From Talpa occidentalis (Eukaryota; Chordata; Mammalia; Eulipotyphla; Talpidae), in contig NW_023604295.1 in NCBI RefSeq assembly GCF_014898055.3, positions 139,158,676 through 139,222,675 of the forward strand: DNA of 64,000 nucleotides, read 5' to 3'. The notes under the pieces were generated by a model, which saw nothing but the letters and a program-made list of their open reading frames with translations, was not told the DNA's origin and did no database searches. The position numbers were made by a program, and so were the translations under genes. Shown one piece after another: positions 1-13,010 of this stretch (positions are counted from its first letter, which is position 1; the number at the start of each line of letters is the position of its first letter).

Positions 1-855
1 ACAGAAGACTTCAAATTCTATTTCATTTTTGGATAAGGGAATATATGAAGAGCTATGAAACGTCAAAGATATAAAGGGATTACTGATAATATAATTTTTT
101 TTCAACCTAACAGCTGTGCATAAAAATTGTTAGAATAATGATTGCATTTAATTATATAAAAGCAGTAAAGTCTCTTTCATTTTATCTTAATAATGAAGCC
201 TTGATTCTGAAGATAATCCTGGCCTTTCTCTGTCAAGGCCAGCATGTGAGTAGTAGTGAATCCAATTCCCAGTCCTAACTATCCTTAGAGGATAAATCAA
301 GAATAGTTTTTCACATATAATATGAAGATGAAAAATATTACCTTAGGGCATATTTTCGTGAATGTATTCTAAAATATATACATTGATAGGCAGGTGTACA
401 AAAAGAAAAAGAAATAGCCTCTAAGTCCTTTCTAGAGTTAAACACACCACTCAACAAAATGAGTCCTTAAAAATATGAGTCTTTAAAAATAAAAAAAAAA
501 AGTAGTTTGTTATATTTTCTATTGCCCATGTTTATTTGTGTGAGACTTGACAATGGCCTCTAGTGATTTAAATTAACTGTGGACCTTCACGTTTAGACTT
601 TTTCTCGCAATATTCAATTGACATTGACATCTGACCAATCTTAACAGAAGATTCTGTACATGTAAGCCACACTCACTTAAAGCACAGTATTCAGACATTT
701 CCAAAATACTTCTATTCTTTCCTAATGGGCAGTGGATATTCTCCTTCCATTCTTAAAAGTTAAATTGATGAAAACATTTTTATATAAGCTTACTGATTTC
801 AGTGAAAATGTCAGATGTCAGCCAACCTAATTAACTGGACACAAAAATTCATTTT
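1..855. other. Intergenic DNA, no gene seen
   Basis: AT-rich sequence without a convincing reading frame, splice pattern or recognisable repeat. A short A-rich tract lies near 486-500. I see nothing further in it. Confidence 0.6.
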
Positions 856-869
856 AAAAATTATTTGCA

Positions 870-1151
870 TGGGCCTCCCTGGTGGTGCAAGGGGTTAAGC
901 ACCGCATTATGGAGCAATCCACAGCCTCTGCAGCACGAGTTCCATCCCTGGCCAGCCAGAGAGCTGACCCACATGGCGCAGCAGACCTCTCCTGTCTTGC
1001 CCGCTGTTCCCCTCAGCAGTGTGTTTTGGTCAGTCTGTCTGTTCTGTTCCCCACTCTGTCTCTGGTGAATCCTCTCAACCCCGCATCTCTGGCCTGTACC
1101 CCAGCTCTTGTATGCATAAACAAAAAAAATCTTTCAAAAAATTAAAAAAAT
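870..1151 (+). mobile_element. tRNA-derived SINE, full length
   Basis: Begins GGGCCTCCCTGGTGGTGCAAG and ends in an A-rich tail. The insertion is flanked by a perfect 14-bp target-site duplication, AAAAATTATTTGCA, at 856-869 and 1152-1165. The head holds a degenerate RNA polymerase III A box and B box. The body carries GACCTCTCCTGTCTTGCCCG and CAGCAGTGT, shared by all copies in the window. It belongs to the more common subfamily, with a GCAAGGGGTTAAG head. The small open frames inside it are not genes. Confidence 0.92.
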
Positions 1152-1254
1152 AAAAATTATTTGCAAAAGTCATTCAAATAGATGGTAAAAAATACCAAAT
1201 ACCCAGTTCAAATGTCCCCCTTCCAGGAAAGAATTCAGATCAGGAGACCAAGAT

Positions 1255-1450
1255 TTAGAAGCAGAATCTGCTTCTTCAAAGAAGTGTGACCTGGGCTGGA
1301 CTCTTGAACATTCTGAACCTATTTTCAAACCTGAAATGGATTTTTTCTTTTAGAAAACAATACTTTGTTGACTGTATGAAGTTTTCATAAGGATAAAATG
1401 GGACAAATGAATGCAGTTATACTATAAAGCACTAGATACATGTTAGAATT
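1255..1450 (+). repeat. MIR-like ancient SINE fragment
   Basis: The order of motifs follows the MIR core: a GTGTGACCTGGGC segment, a decayed CTC..CCTATTTTCAAACCTGAAATGG segment (cf. CCTCATCTGTAAAATGG) and then ATAAAATGGGACAAATGAAT and TATAAAGCAC. It is strongly diverged and the boundaries are approximate. Confidence 0.5.
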
Positions 1451-2858
1451 TCACTATAGAACATGCATTCTCTTTTTTTTCCATCAATAAAAATGTTTTC
1501 TATTCTTTAATTTGTTATACAAAAGCAGTTTGGGAGGCAAAGAATTGTCTCTTCACAAATGCAGGAAGTGTGGACCCCTGCCAGGGAGTTAAAAGTTCAC
1601 AATAAAGGACAGAAATAGAATACACGGGGTGTTAGAGCTAAACAATTTATGAGCTAAACAATATTCGAAGGTAACACGAGTCAGAGATGAATGAGTATAC
1701 GAATGTCCACTGCAGTGCTATTTGTGCCATGTGTTGACAAGCAAAATACACACAAAGAGCAAAATATTGCATCAATCATACAACTACTTGAAAGGTTTCA
1801 GAAAACCGGCACTCAGGATAAATGAATGCTAGCATGTAGCAGGGTGGCAGTAGTTAACATGGGTAAAGTTGACTCAATAGGTCTGAAGAGTATTATTCTG
1901 TACTTGAGAATTCTGGACAGTTTCTATCTGGCAGCAAAAATGCAATTTATCAAGTGGAGATATTAAAAAAAATAGGGTAAAATAATATCACAATAACATT
2001 GCATTTTTTACCCATCCTGAAACAAGCATTGAGGGAGGGACTTGTGAGTTCTTAATGCAATTCAAGAGCATGAACTTCAGAGCAAAGATTTATGACATAT
2101 TTAAGAGGTCAAAAGCACTTTCCCCCTAAATTCCTAGTCTTATATATTCTGAACAATACCTAATTAAGTGTGGTGCGTGAATTCTGAGTTCATACAAAAC
2201 AAGCACATAAACACACACAGAACACATACATACTTTTTAATCAGATAAGAAAATTAAATCGATTTTCATGGTTGAGTCCACTGGGATTTCCAAGTGGTTA
2301 TCTTTCTTATACAAATTCAAGCCCAAATGATCGTTTCCAAGATTATGCAATACCAGCTTACATTAATCTCTGTCTAGATGACACTAAAATTTCATTCATG
2401 AATCCAAGTTATTTGAGAGAGCTCGTCAGTCCAAACAAAATGTTTAATGCCTTAACCTAACTCAATACTATTAGATATAAAACACAAATGAATCCATGAG
2501 GGTAGCTTAGCAGCAGGTATCAGAATACACAATTGACAATGACCTAAATCATAAAGACTTGATGCTTATCATATTACAAGACTGGAAGCCAGCAGTTCTA
2601 AAGTTAGTTCAGCAGCCCAACAGTGAGGGAATGTTAGGTCGGCATCACTATACATTTTTTGGTCTTGTCTTCATGGTCAAAAGATGACTTTCAGAAATCT
2701 GAAATGTCCTCACAAAACTAGGTCCCAGAGAAGCAAGAATGAATCAAGAGCAAACACATATGTTCCTTTCTATAAGGAATACAAATGTCATAAAATATGG
2801 ATTCTATTGCTGGTGTGGTCCTGGTGCTATATTCCTATTAACTTCCTCTGTAAATAAA
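1451..2858. other. Intergenic DNA, no gene seen
   Basis: AT-rich unique-looking sequence. The short open frames have no recognisable protein content and no splice or promoter context. Nothing assignable was seen. Confidence 0.55.
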
Positions 2859-2900
2859 TACACATGCACACACACACACACACATACATATACTCACACA
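2859..2900. repeat. (CA)n microsatellite
   Basis: A CA dinucleotide run of about 11 units, flanked by CATA and CTCACACA variants, which makes it an imperfect microsatellite. Confidence 0.9.
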
Positions 2901-3944
2901 TGCAGACCTAGTACCACAAGTTTTAAAGTACACAGTCAGTCATTTCAATGATAACAGTTGTCAGAAGAAAAGAAATTCACATAGAAAACAACAGAAACCA
3001 TGATTGGCCACTGTAAGTAAATTAATTTAATCCAATTCTTCATGGAGGAGGTTAACATTTTATTACCAAGCTTTCAGTACTTTTAAAGGGATTTTTAAAA
3101 AACACTATGGAAAATAGATATTCTCTAGGAACAAAGAAAGCATTTAATGTGAATCCACCTCACTGGGTCAGTGTTTGAAGAGTAATTCAGCCTGATTTTA
3201 AAAGTCTTCACCAGTATCACCCAGAGAACCTGTTTGTATTTGAGACATCCTCAATCCACTGCCTTGAGGCCATCAGAGGATCATTCAGTTGCTTGTTCTT
3301 TTCTTTCTTTTTCATGTTAACTAAAGAGGCACACTAAGCATCCTTCCAAGCAAAACAAAGCAACAAAAAAATAATCACCATGGCATTTCTACAAAAGAAT
3401 AAAGCTGTCCCTTGGAAAACTGAAACTGCATTTGGGATCTGCGTGTTCTGTCTTTAAAAGTAGTTAACAAAATTGTTGCTCTCTTAGAAAGGGTTTGTTT
3501 GTGATAAGTGAGCTTCCTTTCTATAGATGAAGCCCCCAGAGAAAGTTTCCATCACCAGCACTTTCATTCCTAGGACCGAAGAAATGAGAGCCTGCAGATA
3601 ACACACATGCCAGGACAGCACAAAAGCACTCGGAACTTTGAGGAACTTCTGAACAGCCTTGGGAAACAGTATTCCACAGAACTCCTTGGGGGGTGCCCCG
3701 GGATGTTTATGGACATGCCAGTCCTCCACAGATGCACATTAAAAGTTTGTGCTAAGTTTCTCAATTGGCCTTCCTGGAGCTTTTGTGCTGAGGAAGTTTA
3801 AGTCTGTTTTATGATCTACTGATCTACACATCCTCAGTGTACTAGAGACAAACTAGGAGGTATTCATAACACAGTCTTCTGGGGGAAAAGTGTGACTTGA
3901 TAGGTTATTCCTAAGAACTTGCATAGTCTTAAGAATGTGCCAGT
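2901..3944. other. Intergenic DNA, no gene seen
   Basis: No recognisable gene or repeat. The frames near 3484-3800 overlap on both strands in unrelated sequence and resemble chance openings. Confidence 0.5.
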
Positions 3945-4110
3945 AGATACAGCCTGGAGCCACAGAAAAAATTTGGGTCTTGAGTCAAAAGATCGCTGTA
4001 GAATGTCTTTGTATCATCACATTTCAGCTGTGATGTTATAAAACATTGCTTAGTTAACCGGTCTGATCTTTCTTTCCTGTCTGTCCAATGGGGATAATGT
4101 GAATGTCAAA
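3945..4110 (+). repeat. MIR-like ancient SINE fragment
   Basis: Contains AGCCTGGAGCCACAG, TTTGGGTCTTGAGTC, AGCTGTGATG, CTTAGTTAACC and GTCCAATGGGGATAATG. This is the order of the MIR head, the core and the ATCTGTAAAATGGGGATAAT segment. It is old and diverged. Confidence 0.55.
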
Positions 4111-4789
4111 CACTGTTATGCTTTCATGCATGCACTCATTCAGGTGCAATTAATTGAATCAAGTGTCAGGCTTGATTCAAATAATTGGGGCTGGGGCCAC
4201 AGCTGACAGCCAGAATCCTGTCTTAGGAAAGTACAAGTGCTTGGAAGCTAAAGCTGGTGACGTCATAAGAAGAGAAATACGACGTGTTTCCCACTATGTA
4301 GCAATGACCAGTCCCGTTTCTGGTAATAAATAAGAAAAATCATTACTCAACACTGAACTGGTTAAAAGGAAGTGCACATAGATACCAGGTTAAAGCTTTT
4401 CTCTAACATAGGAGTTTCCTTAGATAAAGCAAATCTCTAGAAGGTTAATAGAAAATTTAACTTGGGTCCTCTGTCAGATTTGGATCAATCCTTTTCAGTT
4501 TTGGTTACTGGCTGCCTCAGCATAAAGCCACAGTTAATGGTCATCTTGTCATTGAAATTTGAATGTGGTTGTAAAGGCACAATGTTGAATTTCAATCATG
4601 CATCAAATTAGACTGCTGATGGTACATACAAAAAAATACTAAAGGAAACAGTGAAAGAAAACACATATCTAATGCTTTTCTGGAGTATTCCTACCAAATA
4701 ATAAAGCAACACTGTTCATCCCTTAAAGCAAAGTAAATTCTCAAATCTTAATTTAAATCTTATACATTATTTTTTAAAAAATACAATAC
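4111..4789. other. Intergenic DNA, no gene seen
   Basis: AT-rich sequence between a MIR and an L1 fragment. Nothing assignable was seen. Confidence 0.5.
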
Positions 4790-5735
4790 AGAACACTTTA
4801 TCAAAACTAAACTTTTTGGTGAGAATGTACACTGGCCCAGGCCCTATGGAAAACAGCATGGAGGTCCTTCAACATGTTAAAAATGGATCTAGCATAAGAT
4901 CCAGCAATTCCACTTCTAAGTCTCTATCCAAATAATACAAAATCACTAACAAGAAAGGATATATGCCCTCCCATGGTCATTGCAGCACTGCTGACTACAG
5001 CCCAACAATCTAAATGCCCACTGACAGAGCAGTGGATTAAGAAGATGTGCTATGGGCCTCCCCAGTGGCGCAGCGGTTGAGTGCTGGGCTGTGAAGCTGC
5101 CCGCAGCCTCTGCGGCACTGGTTCGATCCCCAGCTGCTGGTGAGGATCCCAGATGGCATGCAGACCTCTCCTGCTGCACCCGCTGCTCGCTTCAGCAGTG
5201 TACTTCATCAGTCTGCCTGTTCTGCTCCCCACTCTGGCTCTGGTGAATTCTCTCACCCTCCCGCGCTTCGGACTTCACCCAGTGCTTGTATAAATAAATA
5301 AAAATAAATCTTCAAAAAAAAAAAAAGAAGATGTGCTATATATACATGATGGAATATTAAGCTATAAAAAAAGATGAATTCTTACCATTTGCAACTACAT
5401 GGATGGAATGGGAGGGGATAATGCTCAGGGTAATGAGCCAGAAGAGAAAAACTAATACTAGATGATTTCACACACATGTGCAATACAGAGACAAAAAAAC
5501 CTAAGTCAAAGCAAATCCCAGAAATTTGACAACAGAATTGAGACTATTAGCGGGTGAGGGTGATAGGCTTGGAAACAAAAGGGTGAGGGGACCCAGTGGC
5601 CTAGGGTCAAGGACTGTGGGTGCTTTGGTGGTGGGTGTGGTGTGGGGACATGTATCTGTGGAGGTGTGAAATTAGTCCCCTCAATCACGTAAAATCATGT
5701 AAACCAATGTACCCAATAAAGAAAATTAAATAAAC
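4790..5735 (+). mobile_element. LINE-1 3' end (end of ORF2 plus 3' UTR), split by a SINE
   Basis: The sequence follows the well-known L1 ORF2 C-terminal region and 3' UTR: ATGGAAAACAGCATGGAGGT, CCAGCAATTCCACTTCTAAG, GGATATATGCCC, CATTGCAGCACT, GATGGAATATTAAGC and CATTTGCAACTACATGGATG. It continues through a G-rich 3' UTR to AATAAAGAAAATTAAATAAA. It is 5'-truncated and interrupted by a younger SINE at 5054-5324. The reading frame is broken, so it is not active. Confidence 0.88.
5054..5324 (+). mobile_element. tRNA-derived SINE inserted into L1
   Basis: Full-length copy of the second subfamily, with a GCAGCGGTTGAGTGCTGGGC head and a GGTTCGATCCCCAGC B box. It is flanked by a perfect 15-bp target duplication, AAGAAGATGTGCTAT, at 5039-5053 and 5325-5339. 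The duplicated bases belong to the L1 it interrupts, so it is younger than that L1. Confidence 0.95.
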
Positions 5736-6929
5736 ATTAGGCTTTAAAAACTATCATAAAATTCAGAATTGAATTTGATCTCAAAGACAACATTTAGATA
5801 AGAATATAAAAGAACAGAGAAGTAAAATAAATTCACATGGCTTGTTTGATAATGAACTTAGTATTTAAATATGAAGACGTGTTAACTTCTGTGTTCCTTT
5901 TATAAAGGTTTATTTTAGTTCTCAACATAAAAAGAATATGAAAATAGCACAACAAAATAAATTACTGAAGAGCATTATCACTAGTGAGGGAAAATGTATT
6001 TATTTTATATAACAATCCTTATTCCTTCATTCATTACCTGACTACTTTTTCTGAATAATGACTATATATTCATTGTTGTATGAAAATAAATAAGACATAT
6101 ACATAACTTTTTTAGGGTTGTCTAATGTAGAAAAAATAGGCACCAAGTTGATTCATGTAAAGAGGATAAGGGCTTTAATATCTTTAAAGCCAGTTAGAAG
6201 GTCTGAGGATAGCAAAACTCATGAATCATGCTTTAGTCTCTACCTGTAGATAATCTGGAGAAAGAAAGAACTGGGATTAACTGGAAAACTGCTCAGATCT
6301 GGTGAAGCTGAATTAGTTTATCATGAACTGGGAGGAGAAAGTGAATTGGGTAAATTCAAGGATGGCTGTCTTGATTTCCTGAACTACAACAGTGAATTCC
6401 TATTTTATAAGTTGGTCATGAAGAATAAAAAAAGAATGTCACCATCTTTCAAAATAATCTTTCCTTCCTCTCTCTGCCTCCACATTTCTATCTTTTTTGG
6501 TGAAATTTTATTGAATAAGAACAGGATCAATTAGCATCTATGATGAACCTTTGACAAATTATTCTCTCTCATAAAATGTGTGAATTCTTGGCAGTAATTC
6601 TCTAATAGGTGTTTGAGTGCAGTTACTGTGCATTATAAATATGCCTCATCTTAGTAAACACTTATAGCAATTCTAACACAGTCAGATCCCTCAACACAAG
6701 AGTTCTGGGAGTAGGTGTTGGTGATGGCATGTCTAAGTTCATATCATTACTGTCACCATAGAACAACTTCCATGCATCCCCACTGCCCCCCAACCCCTGA
6801 TAATTTTACATTGTTGAACATTTTGATCCATTTACAGTCTTATGCTGGGCTTTTATTTTACTATGAAGTGCATTTAATCAAGTATTTATATTCAACTCTA
6901 TATGGAGGAAAATTTGCATCTTCTTCTCA
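5736..6929. other. Intergenic DNA, no gene seen
   Basis: AT-rich, with several chance frames and no recognisable family. Nothing assignable was seen. Confidence 0.5.
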
Positions 6930-7070
6930 TAAAGGGTCTGGAGAGGGTAATTTGCCCAAAGTTATGTCTCATGAGTATGACAAGAATCCAAACCTAGGGT
7001 ATCAGAACTTCTGATCCAGAAGTTCTCAGTCTAACTCAGCCTAACTCCACTGCCTGTTTCTGTACAGTCC
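6930..7070 (-). repeat. MIR fragment
   Basis: Read on the + strand it runs GAGAGGGTAATTTGCCCAAA, then GAATCCAAACCTAGGGT. This matches the reverse complement of the MIR core (AGGTTAAGTAACTTGCCCAAG ... GATTCGAACCCAGGT). It is diverged. Confidence 0.6.
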
Positions 7071-9580
7071 ACAAGCAGAGTGATTTTAACATGTGTAAGT
7101 AGCTGGAAGTACTACCTTCAACTACTATTATCACTGAACAGTAGAAATTAGCTTCTACAGCCAACTTGAAAATCTTCTTAATGAATGCAAGATAAAATTA
7201 CAAGGTAAAAAAGAGTGTTTATATCCAAAACTTACACTGCAATAAAAGTCATTTTGATGACAACTAATGTTATTTGAAACCAGTATTATAAAGGTGCTTT
7301 ATGACAAGTCATGCAAAGTAAAGTCAACACAAAAAGCAAAATCCTTTTCCCACACAAATTTGCAGGAGATAGATTCTCCAAATTCAAACAGTATGGTTAT
7401 AGCAGCATTTTTTAGATCTTAATCAAAATGCAAGAAAAAACCCTCCATACTTCAAAATCCAATTATCTGTGCAATTGGGATCTTCCACCTACTCTTCCTT
7501 TGAAAGTTACTAATATGCAATATAATGACATGCTACAATCAAATATTAAGAGAGAAATATAATAGAATTCTATATGCCTTCCAACCCATGAATATGCTCA
7601 ATTAAAATCATATGCTTCTATACTGACATCAATATTTGTTAGTACCTGGCTGTGTGAAATTTTCAAAGATAAAATACATAAAATCTCATTAGGGATTAAC
7701 ATTAACAGATGGATCGGCAAATGGTTTTGAAGATAGTGAAAATTAACTTTGAACTTCATTTAGGCAAAATGTTATCCCCTCAAAAGAGTATTCCATTCTT
7801 CTCATTAGTAGATCTGCATTTTTAAAATAAACTTAATTATCATCACTTTATTTTGGATTTCACCAAAAAAAAAATGTTTTCTTTCTTGTCATGTAACTAC
7901 CTATATAATATTCTCAATTTTGCTTGATGGCCTGCAAAGTCTGAAATATTTATTACTGATCCTTAATAGAAAAAGTTTGCTGGCCCCTATTTCAAGGGCA
8001 CAAATATTCATTCCATGTAATTTCCTTTTCCAAAGTTGTCTGCTAGATTACTTTACCTACACAGCAACTCCTAGTCCCATTTCAGTTGTCTCGAAAAGCT
8101 TAGGTAAAGCTGCAGGTTATAAACAATCTGTTTTTGTGAACTTTTCATCCTTCTAAACCCCTTCACCTGTTACTGGCCAATCTTCCCCCATCCCCAGCTC
8201 CACATTCCTCTAAGGATACCCCACATTTTCATGTACCCACTTATTCATTGTCCAAGATCATCCTTCCCACCAAAGCCTTTCCTTGAACTTCAAATACCCC
8301 TTCTTATTTCCTGTATCTGTCACAAATCTTATTTCCAGGGGCTCAGCTATCATCAAGCTCACACCATTTTGTGCAGGCAGGATTTGGGATCCCAGAAGAG
8401 GAAGGAACTGGCTCCTTAGTCCTAACAGCTCTGCTCTGTAAAGGAAGCTTTTAGGCTACACAGGTGAGGCCACTGCTACCACACTGCAATTTCCCCAAGA
8501 CCTAAGAAAAACTATTTAGGAGCGAGTGATCCGTGAACAACTAGTCCCCAAAGTTTGAGAAGGAAAGGCCTCAATGGAGGCAACATTTAAGGGAAAGATG
8601 ATAAAGGGCCATCAATCAAGAGAATGAAAGGGAACAATTCGAACGGCATGGCCGAGGCAAGCTGCTCAGAGGCAGCCGTGGGGTTCGGGGAAGAGAGGTG
8701 CTGAGGCTACTTCTTTCAGACTGACTTCTGAAACAATCCCACTTGGGCTAGCTTCAGAGGCGCTACATGGCTTCTGGTCACCTACTGTCAAGACTGAAGA
8801 ACTACCTACAGGAAGAAAATGATGTGTAAGGGAAGAGCCAGTACAATTCTGATTAAAACAATCTATACGAAAGTGCAAAAACAACTTAGTCTTTTTAGAG
8901 TTATTTTCCTTATAAAAGGGAATATTTATGCACAGGGGGATGTGTAATCAGTAGGGTGTGTGAGGTATCTATATCATTCCTGAACAGGGGCTCCATTGCC
9001 TTGAGTATTTCTTGTTTAGAAACATGGGGAGTTTAGAAACATGGAGTAGCCCTTTACATAGCCACTATTTGAAATAAAAAACCCTTGCCTATAGGGAGAG
9101 TTTCTTTTTTCTTAGAAGATGCTAAAGGGGGGCTTAGAGAATCAATATGTGAAAGGAGTGGAGAGTTTAATTGTTATTGGTGTTTAAATGTGGTAGAACA
9201 AAAAATAACTAGATGTTCATACTAATGGGGAAAGAATTCAAAAATTAATCAGCTTAAATTATTGAAGAAATCGAAAGGAAACGGGAAAAAATGTCAGGGC
9301 AGGCAGTTCCAAAATTCTGAAGGAATACAGATCGATAGGCTGTACTTACCTGGTTTGATTCATAAAATACCTTCTCTGTAACGCTCCGCTAGTGTATGGA
9401 TTATATACATGTTGACTGATAAGAAGTATATGATATGGTATAGTTTTCAACTACATGTTTTATTAATTACATTTAATGACCAGAATCCACAGTAAATGGA
9501 TAGATCTGCTTTAGCCCACAACATCTTGAACGATCATGCCCAGATTTGTATCTTAGCTTCCTCCTTTTTGGTGTCTTTTG
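7071..9580. other. Intergenic DNA, no gene seen
   Basis: About 2.5 kb of AT-rich sequence. The C-rich stretch near 8130-8330 looks faintly like a decayed L2, but I cannot support the call. No exon-like segment was recognised. Confidence 0.5.
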
Positions 9581-9815
9581 TTTTTTAAAGATTTATTTAT
9601 TTAGTCATATAAGAACTGGGGTACAGGCCAGAAAGTTTCAACAGAGACAGTGGGAAACAGACAGGTGGACCGACTGAAATACACTGTTGAGGGGAGCAGT
9701 GAGGTCTGTTGTGCCATGTGGATCAGCTCCCTGGGCAGGGATCGAATTCATGCCGCAGTGGCTGCAGATAGCTTCGTAGGTTGCGTCTCAAACCCTTGCG
9801 CCACCAGAGAGGCCC
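9581..9815 (-). mobile_element. tRNA-derived SINE, diverged
   Basis: Reverse-oriented copy: it starts TTTTTTAAAGATTTATTTATTTA and ends CCACCAGAGAGGCCC. The flanks TGGTGTCTTTT and TGGTGTCCTTT form a near-perfect target duplication. The copy is shortened inside: the stretch after GGGGAGCAGTGAGGTCTG lacks the usual CGGGCGAGACAGGAG segment. Confidence 0.85.
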
Positions 9816-9825
9816 TGGTGTCCTT

Positions 9826-11469
9826 TTTTTAAACATAAATAGATACCTTCACTCAGGCTGGCCTATGATGCTGTCTTCTTCCAGGCCCAAGTTAGGCTTG
9901 TGCATCTGGATCTCCATCTCAAGTTATTATTTTGATATGGGCAAGCTGAATTTGCTAGGTTATCTTGCTCAGATTCTAATCAGTTCTTTATTATAGAACA
10001 TACTAATTCTTGTTGGTTTTCTTTCAAGTGGGGAAAAATTATATCATGACTCCATGGTTAAAAATTATATCACGTGATCGTTCATTTCCATATAGTTATA
10101 GCCAGATTATGGTGGCTTCCTTATCATTCCTTTACATTTGGTCCTATGTTTTGCTTTCTCTTTCCATTTAATGCTGGCCTCTTTGCCTTTACTCGGTCTA
10201 TTTATTTCTAAATAACATTCATATCTGTTTTTTTAGATTTTATTTTAGTCTCTTCAGATTATGCTACATAGCTAATAATCTTTTTCCTCCAAACCATATA
10301 ATTATAGGACAGTACATGCACCAAAACATCACACTATTAAATAGTTGTCCTTGCCAAAGTCAACGAATGTCAAGACAATATGAGGCTAATGAAAAGCTCT
10401 GAAAAGCTACAAACATGTGGTGGATCTCATGTCACCAGGTGGCAAATGTGGGTGAAAGGCCAGAGAGTGTGGGATAAAAAGCAGGAGAAATTAATGCAAC
10501 ATCCTTGGGCTTTCATTTCTAGGGAAACCTTTTCCATGACTGAAAACAGTTATATGTAAGAGCAGCTCCTTTACGCTAGATTCTGTAAAGAAAGGAGTGT
10601 ACTTAAAACATCTTCAAGATTGCTTTCTAAAGGTATTAATAGTTTAAAAATCATTACAGAAGATCATTAGTAGAAATCAGGAAAATCATAACGCCTCTGA
10701 AAGAGAAGGCATAATTAGATTCAATAGCAATCACAGCCTGCAAACCTTCAGGTTCTTAGTGAATCATTATTTAAGTGAGCAGAAGCATCAAGGTTTAACA
10801 AGTACAGACTTGGAGAAAATAAGCATACTACAGAAAAGCCATCTGCAATTGTAAAATGCAGAGGGGAGATGGCGGCTTCTAAAACATACTCAGGAAATAA
10901 ATGTGCAGTTAGTACCACTCAGAAATAATGCAAGAGGAGAATGAGTCTGATGTGAATGAGTTTGAAAATTATGAAAGTCCTTGAAGAAAAGTAAGAAAGC
11001 ATGTGTCAAATATAGCATCATACTAGAAATCGCTGCTAAAACAAAGAGTTAAGAGCAAGGATGAACTAGTAGAGAAAGTATCAATATGATGGAAGACTCA
11101 CAAAGTAAGCAAGCTGAATATAGACGTAAATATGTACAGGGGAAATAAACCACATTAAATAAGAATGTAGTGTAATTTTAGTTCCACTACATTAAAAGAA
11201 CATAGAACATAATCGACCTTGAAGAAAATCGCGTACCTTATTTCTGAATTGTTAGAATTTTAAGTGCCTTCACTTTTTTAAGTACCTTTACTTATCTTGT
11301 GAAAGCACCTATTCATCCTCATGGAAAATAAGCGCTGATGTTAGTAAGAGGGGACACTTTAAAATACCTTAAGCTGAATGGAATTCACCATTGAGGGTTG
11401 GGTTTTGTGACCTGTGGGTCAAATATGATGCCTCATTGGAAAGGGTAATATAGGACAGTTGAAAGGTAA
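9826..11469. other. Intergenic DNA, no gene seen
   Basis: No gene or clear repeat. An A-rich purine stretch at 10,800-11,200 may be very old LINE material, which I cannot assign. Confidence 0.45.
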
Positions 11470-11590
11470 TTAAATTAGGAACCAGGTTCAAGTTGAGTTT
11501 TGATCTTTTACCAGTTTATGGACAACTAATCTAAACTCTTTCAGCACCTGCTACTACAAAATATGTGTACAAATTAACGATTCCTTCAGA
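11470..11590 (+). repeat. MIR-like fragment
   Basis: The motif order is GGAACCAGGTTCAAGTTGAG, TTTTACCAGTTTATGGACAA and AAACTCTTTCAGCACCTGCT, which follows the MIR core. It is strongly diverged. Confidence 0.45.
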
Positions 11591-12599
11591 AAGCTAAATT
11601 AACAATGAAATATAGAGTATTTAATCTTGTTCCCGGGACTGAGAAACATTAGTTCTTTTCCTCCAAATCCTGAATGTCCCGGCAAACCTTGAATTCAGCA
11701 ATGTCATTGCCGAGTTCCATAATGATAAAACGGTATCCGCTAATAAGCATGTTGAGTAAATCCATTAATGATGAAAAAAACTTAGCTAGAAAATGTTAGT
11801 GTCACTTTTTCATCAGACTCCTTCAGGGAATGTCCACAGTATGAAAAGCTTTAACTTTTAGTCGCTGACAGCAGTGGACAGTATTGCTTGCAATCAGAGC
11901 CAAGTTCAGTGTGAACAAAACATCTAACAATTGGGAAGCAGAAATAGAACAGTAAACATTATGCACAGCACAGTGCCATGCCCCCTGCAGGCACTCAAAA
12001 ATATAATCCAGGGTGATTATGACAAAGACGAGCAGGAGCAGGCCCTACAATCAGTGTCTGGAGCCATTAGCGAAAAGCTGTGCGCTTGGGAGGGGGAGGT
12101 GGCTGTCTCTGTGGCCTTGACTGAGTCCCCTGCCATGTGCAGGGTTACAGGGCAGTGATTTAAGAAGTGTAGGGCTTTGAGAAGACAGGAAATGGCCTGT
12201 TTTGTGACCCAAATAAAATGCTGACAGTTTGTCATGAAACCATTTTCAATTTCTGCCCTGAAACCTTATTTACATTTCTTTCTTAAAAGTTCTATCTTAA
12301 GAATACTAAATTCTCCTGGGGGGGAAAAAAAAAATGTTTCTAAAATCTATCAACTTAAGAACAAGGCTTGGAAATTGCACTTTCTGAGGGAAGGCCAAGA
12401 AAGTCTGTTTTAAAATGAGGTAATGATCAGGAGAAAGAGCTAAAAGGGGTAAATAAATGAATAAATAAATGCAACAACAGCATTGAGCAATCTTCATTTT
12501 TCTCCTGCTTTTTCTAAAGCAGGCATGTGGCAGAAACTGCTTGTCACTTGTCTTTATCTATTTTCTCCTCCTTCCTTGCTAAGAGAACTCCAATTTTGT
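11591..12599. other. Intergenic DNA, no gene seen
   Basis: No recognisable gene. The frame at 11931-12158 has no family resemblance and overlaps an opposite frame, so it was not called. Confidence 0.5.
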
Positions 12600-12990
12600 T
12601 GGAGGTGGGAATCAGTGTTTCCAGCTTAATGTGCAAATATCTTCACTTCCTCAAATAACTTTCAGTTAGGGGAGGCTATGTTACTCAGTACTGGCCAGTA
12701 AAATACTGGTAGACATATCTAGGAAAGCATTCCTTCTCAAAACAATACAGAATCTAATGGGAAAGACTTTGGGATCGTTCCTTTTCTTCCTATCCGGAAT
12801 GGTAATGTGATGGTTGGAGGGGTGGCAGCCACCTTGCAAACATGAGTGCAAACTGAAAAGGGATATAGGAATTGAATCCTTCCTGAATTTGCAGAGCTTC
12901 AACTATAGCATTCCTGGAATAACTCCATGCCTTTTTATAAATAAAATAATATCTTCCTGTGTTTAAGCCACTGTTTTTCAAGTTTTCTTT
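12600..12990 (+). mobile_element. Possible ancient MaLR/MLT1-type solo LTR remnant
   Basis: Contains GGTAATGTGATGGTTGGAGG, GCAGCCACCTTGCAAACATG and, near the end, AATAAAATAATATCTTCCTGTGTTTAAGCCACTG. That polyadenylation-like AATAAA followed by AAGCCACTG is the layout of old mammalian ERVL-MaLR LTRs. It is very diverged, without internal retroviral genes. An old L1M end is an alternative. Confidence 0.4.
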
Positions 12991-13010
12991 ATCTCAAAAC
13001 CAATCATGAT

